The notes under the pieces are model-generated. The model made no database searches and had not been told where the DNA came from. It saw only the letters and a program-made list of their open reading frames with translations. Shown piece after piece: positions 33,477-41,701 of a stretch of 64,000 nucleotides of DNA (positions are counted from its first letter, which is position 1; each line of letters begins with the position of its first letter). The position numbers and the translations under genes are program-made. This DNA is from Coriobacteriaceae bacterium (GTDB lineage Bacteria; Actinomycetota; Coriobacteriia; Coriobacteriales; Coriobacteriaceae): assembly GCA_902362275.1 (NCBI GenBank), contig CABIWB010000013.1, forward strand, positions 1 to 64,000, given 5' to 3'.

Positions 33477-34434
33477 AATTGCGGCCCTGTTTATGGTGCC
33501 GGTGCTGGCCTTGTGTCTTGTGGCGTGTTCGGCGCCTGGTGGCAATGCGAGCGAATCTGCGGGCTCCGATCCCAAGATCGCGGAGCTCATTGCACAGGAG
33601 CCGACCAATGCCGACGAGGCCGCCGAGCTGTATGCGAAGTTCATGAAAAAAGAGAACGATATCCTTTCGAGTGATAACGCGCTGTGGGAAAAGGTATTCA
33701 ATGCGGCAAATAAAGACTCGGCAATGATTGAGGACGGCAGCAATTACGGCGATTTCCTGCTCAAGACCATCGACGGTGCCAAGGATGAGTTTACGGCGGA
33801 TGAGCTCAAGACGCTCAAGGCCGGCGCACAGCAGATCAAGGAGATCGAGAACAAGCTCGAGGGCCTGGAGAAGGAGTTTCCCGGCTGTGGAAGCACGCCG
33901 AGCGCAGGCGAGAGCGTCGACGCTTCGGCAGCGGGCATGACGGCTAGTGCCAATGCTTCGAGCGAGGCGACGAAGTTTCCCAGCTTTACGGGCAAGGACC
34001 TGGATGGCAACGACGTGAGCAGCGACGAACTGTTCTCTAAGAACAAGGTCACCGTCATGAACTTCTGGTTCACCACTTGCAAGCCGTGCGTGGGCGAGCT
34101 GGGTGATCTTGAGAATTTGAATAAGGAGCTCGTCGAGAAGGGCGGTCAGGTCGTAGGCGTCAATTCCTTTACGCTCGATGGCAACAAGGGCGAGATTGCA
34201 GATGCCAAGGACGTGCTGAGCAAGAAGGGCGTGACATATAAGAACATCTGGTTCAAGCCGGATAGCGAGGCCGGTAAGTTTACGTCAAATTTGTTCTCGT
34301 TCCCGACAACCTACGTTATCGACCAGAACGGCAACATCGTAGGGGAGCCCATCGTGGGCGCCATCAGCTCCGCCGAGCAGCGCGCGGCGCTCGATAAGCT
34401 TATCGATCAGGCGATTGCGAATAGCGAGCAGTAG
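33463..34434 (+). CDS. TlpA/ResA-like thioredoxin-fold lipoprotein
   Basis: 323 residues from ATG 33463 (GGAG eight bases upstream), overlapping the previous gene by 14 bp. The signal peptide ends in the lipobox LVAC. Residues 20-165 form a helical, charged domain (ELIAQEPTNADEAAELYAKF). The C-terminal 140 residues are a redoxin: FPSFTGKDLDGNDVSS, the active site FWFTTCKPCVGEL with C-x-x-C, and the cis-Pro region FSFPTTYVID. It acts outside the membrane on protein disulfides. Electron supply from the adjacent ferredoxin membrane protein is inferred. Confidence 0.9.
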   Translation: MKLSKIAALFMVPVLALCLVACSAPGGNASESAGSDPKIAELIAQEPTNADEAAELYAKFMKKENDILSSDNALWEKVFNAANKDSAMIEDGSNYGDFLLKTIDGAKDEFTADELKTLKAGAQQIKEIENKLEGLEKEFPGCGSTPSAGESVDASAAGMTASANASSEATKFPSFTGKDLDGNDVSSDELFSKNKVTVMNFWFTTCKPCVGELGDLENLNKELVEKGGQVVGVNSFTLDGNKGEIADAKDVLSKKGVTYKNIWFKPDSEAGKFTSNLFSFPTTYVIDQNGNIVGEPIVGAISSAEQRAALDKLIDQAIANSEQ

Positions 34435-34513
34435 AAAACGCGTAAAGCATGGAGAGGATCGTGCGCCGCTGTGCGGAGTAGTCCGCTACCTTTCAAGATA
34501 AGCTCCACCATAT

Positions 34514-34541
34514 AGAGGTCCCGCTCGGGACCTCTTCTTTT
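34514..34541 (+). terminator. Terminator after the tlpA-like gene
   Basis: AGAGGTCCC pairs with GGGACCTCT around GCTC, followed by TCTTTT. Confidence 0.85.
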
Positions 34542-34688
34542 GGGCGCCACCCCGTTCGTTTTTTTGATGCGCTTCGTTGCATTCCTCATTGGTGTCGGTG
34601 AAAAATGGGGATAGAGTAGGACAAACGCGTCGAATACGAACGGCGGAGGGGAGCGGGCAGGGTACCTGCGCAGGAGAGGTTGCCGTCC

Positions 34689-37600
34689 ATGCTGGAGCTC
34701 AAAGGAATTTGCAAAAGGTACGTTACCCAGTCGTTTACGCAGGTGGCGCTCGACAACGTAAGCCTGTCTTTTCGCGATAACGAGTTCGTGGCCATTCTGG
34801 GTCCCTCGGGTTCGGGTAAAACCACGATGCTCAACGTTATCGGCGGACTGGACCACTTTGATTCTGGTGACTTGCTGATCGACGGCATCTCGACCAAGGA
34901 CTTTCACGATCGCGATTGGGATGCCTATCGCAACAACTGCATCGGCTTTGTGTTCCAGAGCTATAACCTCATTCCGCATCAGACCATTTTGGAAAACGTG
35001 GAGCTGGCGCTTACGCTCACGGGCGTGGGGCATGCCGAGCGTCGCCAGCGTGCGCGCGAGGCGTTGGAGAAAGTTGGCCTGGGCGAGCACGTTAACAAGC
35101 GTCCGAGTCAGCTGTCGGGTGGGCAGATGCAGCGCGTGGCCATTGCCCGTGCCCTGATCAATGACCCTGAGATCGTGCTGGCCGACGAGCCGACCGGCGC
35201 CTTGGACTCAACGACGTCCGTACAGGTCATGGACCTGCTCAAGGACGTGGCGCGCGACCGCTTGGTCATCATGGTCACGCACAATCCTGAGCTGGCGTAC
35301 CAGTACGCCACGCGCATCGTCAACCTGGCGGACGGCAAGATCACCGACGATTCCGACCCCTTTGATGTAGCAAAGGCCGCGCGTCGCGAGGCTAAGCCTA
35401 CGCGCAAAACTTCGATGAGCTTTGTGACAGCGCTGGGACTTTCGGCGCGAAACCTTATGACCAAGAAGGGCCGTACGGCCATGACTGCCTTTGCGGGGTC
35501 GATTGGCATTATCGGTATTGCGGCAATCCTGGCGCTCTCCAATGGCGTGAACAATTACATCAAAAAGGTCGAGGAGGATACGCTCTCGAGCTACCCGCTT
35601 ACCATCTCCAAGCAGGACTACGACCTGTCGTCCATGATGGGCGGGCAGGGGGCTGCGGATGACGATACGTCCAAAAACGAGGGTTCGTCCGACGACAGTG
35701 CCGGCGGCAAGGCTCAGGGAACCGATAAGATCCCTGTGGTCACGGCCGTAAAGGATATGTTTGCAAGTGTTAAGTCCAACGATATGACGAGCTTTAAGGC
35801 ATGGCTCGATGCTGGTGGCGACGGCATCGATAAAGAAGTCAATGCCATCCAGTACGGCTATGGCGTGACGCCGGTTGTCTATCGTGCGGGTAAGGGTGAC
35901 GAGAAGCCCGTTCGGCTTGTTCCCAACGCTATGACCGAGGCCATGAGCGGCGGCGCAAGTTCGGCGGCAACGGTGAGCATGGATTCCATGGGAACCTCGG
36001 TCTTTAACGAGATGATTGACGACCAGAGCTTGCTCGACAGCCAGTACGATGTCGTGGCGGGGCATTGGCCTACGTCTGCTAACGAAGCCGTGATGGTGCT
36101 ATCGAGCCGTGGCACGGTGGGCGATTACACGCTCTACAGCATCGGTGCGCTGGATATCGATGAGCTCAACGACCTGGTAAACAGCGCTATGACGGCTGAC
36201 GGTGGGGTCGAAACGCCCGAGACCGGCACCGACTTTACCTACGATGATGCGTTGTCTACCACGTTTAAGGTGCTGTCGCCGGCCGATGCCTATCGCAAAA
36301 ACGAAGAGACCGGCATGTGGGCCGACATGTCTGACGACGCCGACTTTATGGCTGCCAAGGTTGCCGACGGTATTGACGTGCACATTGTGGGCGTGGTGCG
36401 ACCTAACGAGACCGCCAACGCGAGTGCGTTGTCCCCGGGCATTGCCTATACGCATGCGCTGACTCGCCAGCTTATGGAGCGCGCCGCCAATTCGCAGATC
36501 GTAAAAGAGCAACTTGCCCATCCCGAGACGGATGTCTTTACGGGCAAGTCTTTCGATGAACTGCAGGGCGAGGCCAAGCAAGGCGTGGATCTGGGCAGCA
36601 TGTTCAGCGTGGATGAGGTGGCGCTCAAGAGCGCGTTCTCGTTCGATACCTCCGCGCTCTCGGGTGTTGCCGGCGGTATGGACCTGTCGGGTCTTGACTT
36701 GTCTGGGCTGGACATTGACCTTTCGGGCGTTGGTAGAGACATCGACTTCAGCGACATCATGGACAAAGCGCCGGCACCAGATTTCTCGGGCATCTTTGAC
36801 GGTCTAGAACTCACGCCCGAGCAAATGCAGCAGGTGGGAACGCTTGCCAACCAACTGTTTGAGGGATTTTTGCAGTCTGATCAGTTTAAGGCCCTGACGC
36901 CCGAAGACCTTAAGGACGCGTCAAAGCTCGCCGCCGCATTCTCGACGTATCTTGAGCATGATGCTGCAGCCCAGCAATGCCTGGCTCAGCTGAAGGCCCT
37001 CGGCGGCGATGCCCTGGCCGAGCGCCTGCAGCAGGCGATGACCGACTATGTGCAAAAGCAGCTGGCTCCGTATCTGCAACAGGCTATGGGTCAGGTGATG
37101 AAGGCAATCAGCGAGCAGATAACGTCGACGGTATCGTCCCAGCTTAAAGCAGGCGCGGCGGGGCTCATGGGCCAGATGGCGACGCAGATGTCTTCGAGTT
37201 TTGCCAACCTAGCGAGCGCTATGCGTGTGGATGCGAGCGCTTTTGCGCGTGCCATTCACTTCAACATGGACGCCGAGGACCTGAGCTCGCTCATGATGAG
37301 CTATGCCAAGGCGTCGAAGCTCACCTACGATAACAATCTAACCACGTTGGGTTATGCGGACGAGGCCGACCCCATTTCGGTCAAGATTTTCCCGCGTGAC
37401 TTTGAGGCCAAGGAGCGCGTACTCGACCATATCGATGCGTATAACAAGCAGGTCAAAGCCGCCGGCCACGACGAGCAGGCAATCTCGTACACCGACTACA
37501 TGGGCATCATCATGGGCTCGGTGAATGATATCGTGAATACCATCAGCTTGGTGCTCATCGCATTCGTGAGTATCAGCCTGGTGGTGAGCTCCATCATGAT

Positions 37601-37943
37601 CGGCATCATCACGTACATCAGCGTGCTGGAGCGCAAAAAGGAGATTGGCATTCTGCGCGCGATCGGCGCGTCGAAGCGCAACGTGGCAAACGTGTTCAAC
37701 GCCGAGACCTTTATCGAGGGCCTCATTGCCGGCGTCTTTGCTGTTGTCGTCGTGGTGGCCGTGAGCTTCCCGGTTAATGCCTGGGCGCTTGCTGCCAAAC
37801 AGGTCCCCAATCTGATGAGCCTGCCCGTGCAGGATGCGCTGGTGCTCATCGCGATTTCGGTGCTGCTGACGGTTGTCGCCGGCCTGCTGCCGGCCCGCAG
37901 CGCATCCAAGAAAGACCCCGTGGAGGCCCTACGCTCCGAATAA
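34689..37943 (+). CDS. MacB-like ABC transporter, fused ATPase and FtsX permease with a large extracellular loop
   Basis: 1084 residues from ATG 34689 (AGGAGAGGT upstream). Residues 1-230 are the ATPase: Walker A ILGPSGSGKTTML, Q-loop FVFQSYNLIP, signature QLSGGQMQRVAIARAL, Walker B IVLADEPTGALD and VTHNPELA. A first helix (AGSIGIIGIAAILALSNG) starts the permease. About 600 extracellular residues follow, including a D-L-S-G-L repeat near 660-690 and a coiled-coil, Gln-rich stretch. The FtsX core ends it with three helices and the motif ERKKEIGILRAIGASK. Such proteins export or sense peptides, lipids or envelope stress; the substrate is unknown. Confidence 0.85.
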   Translation: MLELKGICKRYVTQSFTQVALDNVSLSFRDNEFVAILGPSGSGKTTMLNVIGGLDHFDSGDLLIDGISTKDFHDRDWDAYRNNCIGFVFQSYNLIPHQTILENVELALTLTGVGHAERRQRAREALEKVGLGEHVNKRPSQLSGGQMQRVAIARALINDPEIVLADEPTGALDSTTSVQVMDLLKDVARDRLVIMVTHNPELAYQYATRIVNLADGKITDDSDPFDVAKAARREAKPTRKTSMSFVTALGLSARNLMTKKGRTAMTAFAGSIGIIGIAAILALSNGVNNYIKKVEEDTLSSYPLTISKQDYDLSSMMGGQGAADDDTSKNEGSSDDSAGGKAQGTDKIPVVTAVKDMFASVKSNDMTSFKAWLDAGGDGIDKEVNAIQYGYGVTPVVYRAGKGDEKPVRLVPNAMTEAMSGGASSAATVSMDSMGTSVFNEMIDDQSLLDSQYDVVAGHWPTSANEAVMVLSSRGTVGDYTLYSIGALDIDELNDLVNSAMTADGGVETPETGTDFTYDDALSTTFKVLSPADAYRKNEETGMWADMSDDADFMAAKVADGIDVHIVGVVRPNETANASALSPGIAYTHALTRQLMERAANSQIVKEQLAHPETDVFTGKSFDELQGEAKQGVDLGSMFSVDEVALKSAFSFDTSALSGVAGGMDLSGLDLSGLDIDLSGVGRDIDFSDIMDKAPAPDFSGIFDGLELTPEQMQQVGTLANQLFEGFLQSDQFKALTPEDLKDASKLAAAFSTYLEHDAAAQQCLAQLKALGGDALAERLQQAMTDYVQKQLAPYLQQAMGQVMKAISEQITSTVSSQLKAGAAGLMGQMATQMSSSFANLASAMRVDASAFARAIHFNMDAEDLSSLMMSYAKASKLTYDNNLTTLGYADEADPISVKIFPRDFEAKERVLDHIDAYNKQVKAAGHDEQAISYTDYMGIIMGSVNDIVNTISLVLIAFVSISLVVSSIMIGIITYISVLERKKEIGILRAIGASKRNVANVFNAETFIEGLIAGVFAVVVVVAVSFPVNAWALAAKQVPNLMSLPVQDALVLIAISVLLTVVAGLLPARSASKKDPVEALRSE

Positions 37944-37974
37944 TGTGACAAAGGGACGGTCCCTTTGTCACATT
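37942..37974. repeat. Perfect 33-bp palindrome, copy 1 of the TGTGACAAAG family
   Basis: Arms AATGTGACAAAGGGAC and GTCCCTTTGTCACATT surround a single G. It begins inside the last codon of the ABC gene. Related copies are at 44128-44160 and 44441-44473. There is no T-tract, but it may still end transcription. Confidence 0.8.
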
Positions 37975-38067
37975 GAGACCCTTGCGAAATCGGGGTCTAA
38001 TTACCGTTCGGCAGGTTAAGAACTCCCTCTCCCCGCTTAATGCTTGACGAAGAGTCCTCTGGTTTAT

Positions 38068-38085
38068 ATACCTATCGGTAGGCAT
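38068..38085. promoter_or_regulatory. TetR-type operator before the first MFS gene
   Basis: ATACCTATCGGTAGGCAT matches the sites at 40244 and, more loosely, 40193 (shared ATACCxAxCGGTAGGxAT). It lies 33 bp before the MFS start, where it would overlap the promoter. Confidence 0.65.
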
Positions 38086-38118
38086 ATAGGATGTATTGCC
38101 GATAGAAATGGAGCAACC

Positions 38119-39399
38119 ATGACTCTCACCACACCAGCCAAAAAAGATTGTCTCCGTGAAAGCGGCGCATTTGCTTGGGTCGTCGTTATTGCGCTCGGCT
38201 TAATGTCCGCCGGAACAACTGGCACATATAGCATTATTGCTGGCTCATTCGTTGCTCCAGTATGTGAAGATCTGGGCTTTGACTACACTTCTTTTTCTTT
38301 CTATTTCACCGCGATTCTTCTTGGCCTTGCGCTTGGGCTTCCGCTTTTGAGTCGCTTCATTCCAAAAGTAATCGGCAAACCATGGCATATTTGCATTGAA
38401 CTCGTCCTTATTGCTGCCGGCGCCGCAATGGCGTTCTACACCGAGGTCTGGATGTTCACCGTCTCCGCCGCAGTGATCGGCATCTGCTTTTCGTTTACAA
38501 CGGGCGTCTGCATGTCCGATGTCATTGACCAATGGTTCAGCAAATCGTCCGGTCTTGCCATCGGCCTCGCTTGGGGCGTTAATTCTCTCTGCACGCTGTT
38601 ATTGAGTCCTGTCGTTACGCTGGTCATCGAGCAGCAAGGCTGGCGTACGGGATACATCGTGCTTGCGGCCGTTTCTGCAGCTATGATTTTGCCTGCAAGC
38701 GCATTTATCATTCGCCTTAACCCCTCTGATCGCAACATGCTTCCGTACGGAGAGACCGCCTCCGAAACCCATGAGAGCTGCAGCGCCGATGAGCAGGAAG
38801 ATGTCCTTTCGGGCATGGCACTCCGCGATGCCGCGAAAACGCCGTCTTTTATTCTCTGTGCCCTTTTGCTTTGTGTGGCGCAGCTCACCTGCTGCATGAA
38901 CCAGCTGTTTCCAACCTATGCAAGCGAGGTCGGTTTCAATCCTATCGTAGGAAGCTTAATGGTCTCGGCAGCTTCACTCTCCGATATCTTCCTAAATCCC
39001 TTCGTGGGCAAAACATGCGACAAGCTTGGCGCTATTAAAGCAACGGTCGCATGGACAGGTGTCAGCATTCTTTCATTCCTGCTTCTTATCATTGGCGGAA
39101 GCAATGAGACCGTTTCCATCATTGCAGCTGGTGTAAACGATGTCATGTTCGCCATCGTTGGAACCGCAATGCCGATGCTTCTCCTCTCGCTTTTTGGATC
39201 ACGCGATTTTGGAAGGATCTATTCGATCGTTTGCTCAGCGGGCTATGTCGTCGGTGCTTTTGGAATGCCGGTCATGATGAAAGTTTACGGCATGGCAGGG
39301 TCATTCCAGGGAGTATTTATCTTCTGCATTGCCTGCAACCTTATGATTGCTGCGTTTGCTATCGTTTCCGGCTTTCTCAGTAAGGCTGCTGAAAAGTAA
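38119..39399 (+). CDS. MFS transporter, paralogue of the transporter at 42778
   Basis: 426 residues from ATG 38119 (GGAG upstream). Twelve helices are apparent, split by a charged loop (LPYGETASETHESCSADEQE). Both halves are very similar to the transporter encoded at 42778-44043: FVVIALGLMSAGTTG-like start, IGLAWGVNSLCTLLLSPV, QLTCCMNQLFPTYASEVGF and FGSRDFGRIYSIVCSAGY. The two therefore arose by duplication. An operator for the adjacent TetR protein lies before it. Likely substrates, by association with agmatine deiminase, are agmatine, putrescine or related amines. Confidence 0.85.
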   Translation: MTLTTPAKKDCLRESGAFAWVVVIALGLMSAGTTGTYSIIAGSFVAPVCEDLGFDYTSFSFYFTAILLGLALGLPLLSRFIPKVIGKPWHICIELVLIAAGAAMAFYTEVWMFTVSAAVIGICFSFTTGVCMSDVIDQWFSKSSGLAIGLAWGVNSLCTLLLSPVVTLVIEQQGWRTGYIVLAAVSAAMILPASAFIIRLNPSDRNMLPYGETASETHESCSADEQEDVLSGMALRDAAKTPSFILCALLLCVAQLTCCMNQLFPTYASEVGFNPIVGSLMVSAASLSDIFLNPFVGKTCDKLGAIKATVAWTGVSILSFLLLIIGGSNETVSIIAAGVNDVMFAIVGTAMPMLLLSLFGSRDFGRIYSIVCSAGYVVGAFGMPVMMKVYGMAGSFQGVFIFCIACNLMIAAFAIVSGFLSKAAEK

Positions 39400-39433
39400 T
39401 AAGCGCCGATTGCATCGGCATAGATTGCCACGC

Positions 39434-39477
39434 AACAGGGGTCGACTCCAAGCCAGACTGGAGTCGACCCCTGTTTT
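39434..39477. terminator. Bidirectional terminator between convergent MFS and TetR genes
   Basis: AACAGGGGTCGACTCCA and TGGAGTCGACCCCTGTT form a perfect 17-bp stem with an 8-base loop. T-runs lie on the plus side. It separates the MFS gene from the convergent TetR gene. Confidence 0.85.
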
Positions 39478-39536
39478 CGTTTTAAAGGTTGCCCGCAGGC
39501 ACCATGGGTGCCAACATGCGCTTCAGCTTGGCTGGC

Positions 39537-40115
39537 CTATTTGAACATAAGCTCGACTATTCCCGCCCAAACCGCTTTTTCATCAATATCCTCACCTTGA
39601 GCGACCGTATTGCTCGCTCCCTCCAGAACGGTATAAAGAATTTGTACGTAGAGCATCACGTCAGCACTATCGGAAAACGCGCCAATCTCTGCACCATGAA
39701 GAAGGATGTCTTTAAGCGCATCCATGGTTCGTTTGGTCGCCGTCGCTTGACGTTCCTGAACTGCAGGAATTCGATTTGCTTGAACGCTAACCTCGGCCAG
39801 CACGCGCCGGCGCTTTTCATCGCTTCGATAACCACCTATAACTGAATTGCCGAGCTCGATAAGCGCGGCCTTGAACCCGTCCCTATCGACTATTAGCGAG
39901 TAGTCGCGCTGATAGTCGATGGTCGGAAACATGCTGTCCAAGAGCGTAGTGAAAATCTCCTCTTTAGAGGGAAAGTAGTAGTACACCGACGGCTTGGATA
40001 TACCGACAAAGTCGCAAATCTTTCCGATAGACGCTTTGTCATAACCGACTTCTGCCACAAGATCGTACATTGCGTCCAATATTTTTTTTCTTGTGCTCAC
40101 GCTGCATTTCTCCAT
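39537..40115 (-). CDS. TetR-family repressor of the agmatine deiminase locus
   Basis: 192 residues from ATG 40115 (GTG 40100 is an alternative). The DNA-binding domain is ILDAMYDLVAEVGYDKASIG, KICDFVGISKPSVYYYFPSK, ending in the usual Y-Y-Y-F-x-S-K-E-E. Residues 60-192 form the ligand domain. The gene is divergent from agmatine deiminase and converges on the first MFS gene. Near-identical palindromes lie upstream of both (38068, 40244) and a variant at 40193 next to its own promoter. It therefore probably represses all three transcripts and responds to agmatine or a product. Confidence 0.88.
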   Translation of the reverse strand: MEKCSVSTRKKILDAMYDLVAEVGYDKASIGKICDFVGISKPSVYYYFPSKEEIFTTLLDSMFPTIDYQRDYSLIVDRDGFKAALIELGNSVIGGYRSDEKRRRVLAEVSVQANRIPAVQERQATATKRTMDALKDILLHGAEIGAFSDSADVMLYVQILYTVLEGASNTVAQGEDIDEKAVWAGIVELMFK

Positions 40116-40192
40116 TGCAAATCATTTCCGCACTACCAACATTATTAAGGATGGCAACGGAACATCAATTCGTGTCCAAACATGACCACTAT

Positions 40193-40212
40193 ATACGGTG
40201 AACGGTATGTAT
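40193..40212. promoter_or_regulatory. Variant TetR operator near the regulator's own promoter
   Basis: ATACGGTGAACGGTATGTAT shares GAACGGTA and the flanking AT with the other two sites but has an altered left arm. It lies 78 bp upstream of the regulator start, so it may mediate autoregulation. Confidence 0.5.
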
Positions 40213-40243
40213 CAGTAGGCGAGCGGCAATTATTCAAAACAAT

Positions 40244-40261
40244 ATACCGAACGGTAGGTAT
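40244..40261. promoter_or_regulatory. TetR operator before the agmatine deiminase gene
   Basis: ATACCGAACGGTAGGTAT contains the perfect palindrome TACCGAACGGTA. It lies 79 bp before the agmatine deiminase start, in the divergent promoter region. Confidence 0.7.
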
Positions 40262-40339
40262 AGTAGTACTATAGCAGATGAAACCCCGCTATTGTCGCGG
40301 CCGGACAGCATCGCGGGAAACCCGACGGAAGGACCAACC

Positions 40340-41578
40340 ATGTACGAGAACTATCGTATGCCGGGCGAGTTCGAGAAGCGCTCCAACGTCTATGTGACAT
40401 GGCTTCCCGATTACATCCGTGCAGAGGGTTACGATAACCGCCAGCCCTGCGTTGACGTGATCAAGGCTCTGCTCGAGTATGGCGACGTTACGGTCAACCT
40501 CAATTGCGGCACCCCCGGCTCCTATGAGGAGGCTTGCTCGCGCTTGAAGGAGGAGGGGGTTGATCTCGATCGCATCGAGATCACGCAGTTCGAAGACTCC
40601 AACTTCTATGTCCGCGACAACGGTCCCAGCATCATGGTCGACGACAAGGGCCATTCTTATATGGTCAACCCCGCTTGGACTTATTACGGCGTGTGGGACA
40701 AGAACTCCCCGGAGTGCCAGTCCGCACGTAAGGCAGCCGTTCACATGGCGGTTGCGCTCGGTTGCTTCGATATCGTCAATTCCGAAATGGTTTCGGAGGG
40801 CGGCGACCGCGAGTTTGACGGTCACGGCACTCTGATCGCCATCGAGGATACGGAATGCCGCAAGCGTAATCCCGAGTTCACGAAAGAGGAAGTAGAGGCC
40901 GAGTATAAGCGCATCTACAACCTCAACAAGGTTATCTGGCTTCCGCAGCCTATGCTCGAGGACGACGACTATCGACTGGGCATCCTCGACGAGAAGGAAG
41001 ACGGAACTCCCGTCTTTGGCATGAGCTTTGCGGCTCACATTGATGAGATGTGTCGCTTTATCACTCCGAACAAGATTCTTCTTGCCGAGGTGTCCGATGA
41101 AGAGGCAGCTTCGAGCAAGGCTGGCGCAGAGTCTCGTCGCCGCATTGAGGCTGCCTACGAGATCCTGAGCAACGAAACGGACTGGGAGGGCAAGCCCTTC
41201 GAGATCGTTCGTATGCCCACCGCCGAGCCTATTGAAGTCGTTATCGCCCCTGGCGATGAAGATTACGAGCTCTATAAGGGCTTCATCGACGAAATGGGCG
41301 GCAAGTTTATGGATGGCACCCCCTGGCCCGAGGGCCCCGTCCACTTCTACGCCGCAGCGAGCTACTGCAACTTCCTGATTTGCAACGGCGTCGTTCTTGG
41401 CCAGCGTTATTACCACGAGGGCATGAGCGAGGTCGTGAAAGAGAAGGATGAGCAGGCCAAGGCAGTTCTTGAGAGCTGCTTCCCCGATCGCAAGGTCATC
41501 ATGATTGATTCCCTCGCGCTTAACCTGTCCGGCGGCGGCGTGCACTGCTGGACTAAGGACGTGGCGGCCAGTCGTTAG
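40340..41578 (+). CDS. aguA: Agmatine deiminase (agmatine iminohydrolase)
   Basis: 412 residues from ATG 40340 (GGAAGGA upstream). It belongs to the peptidyl-arginine-deiminase/agmatine deiminase family. Visible hallmarks are the N-terminal TWLPDY, the substrate-binding YVRDNGPSIMV (about residues 91-101), EGGDREFDGHGTLIA, the His-containing FAAHIDEMCRF, and the C-terminal catalytic Cys in GGGVHCWTKDV. The reaction is agmatine to N-carbamoylputrescine plus ammonia. The carbamoyltransferase and MFS genes follow in the same direction, the order of an agmatine catabolic operon. A carbamate kinase is not present in the window. Confidence 0.88.
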   Translation: MYENYRMPGEFEKRSNVYVTWLPDYIRAEGYDNRQPCVDVIKALLEYGDVTVNLNCGTPGSYEEACSRLKEEGVDLDRIEITQFEDSNFYVRDNGPSIMVDDKGHSYMVNPAWTYYGVWDKNSPECQSARKAAVHMAVALGCFDIVNSEMVSEGGDREFDGHGTLIAIEDTECRKRNPEFTKEEVEAEYKRIYNLNKVIWLPQPMLEDDDYRLGILDEKEDGTPVFGMSFAAHIDEMCRFITPNKILLAEVSDEEAASSKAGAESRRRIEAAYEILSNETDWEGKPFEIVRMPTAEPIEVVIAPGDEDYELYKGFIDEMGGKFMDGTPWPEGPVHFYAAASYCNFLICNGVVLGQRYYHEGMSEVVKEKDEQAKAVLESCFPDRKVIMIDSLALNLSGGGVHCWTKDVAASR

Positions 41579-41626
41579 TGAGCCTTAGAGCCTGCGCTCT
41601 TTGGCTTAGGCGCCACATGTACCGCT

Positions 41627-41656
41627 CCCCGAGGGATATCCGTGTTTTCCTCGGGG
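41627..41656 (+). promoter_or_regulatory. Hairpin in the aguA-carbamoyltransferase gap
   Basis: CCCCGAGG and CCTCGGGG form a perfect 8-bp stem with a 14-base loop, 45 bp before the next start. It may attenuate or stabilise the operon message. Confidence 0.45.
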
Positions 41657-41701
41657 ACACATTCAACAATAATTTTGATAATAATTCGAAAGGAAATAGG
41701 C

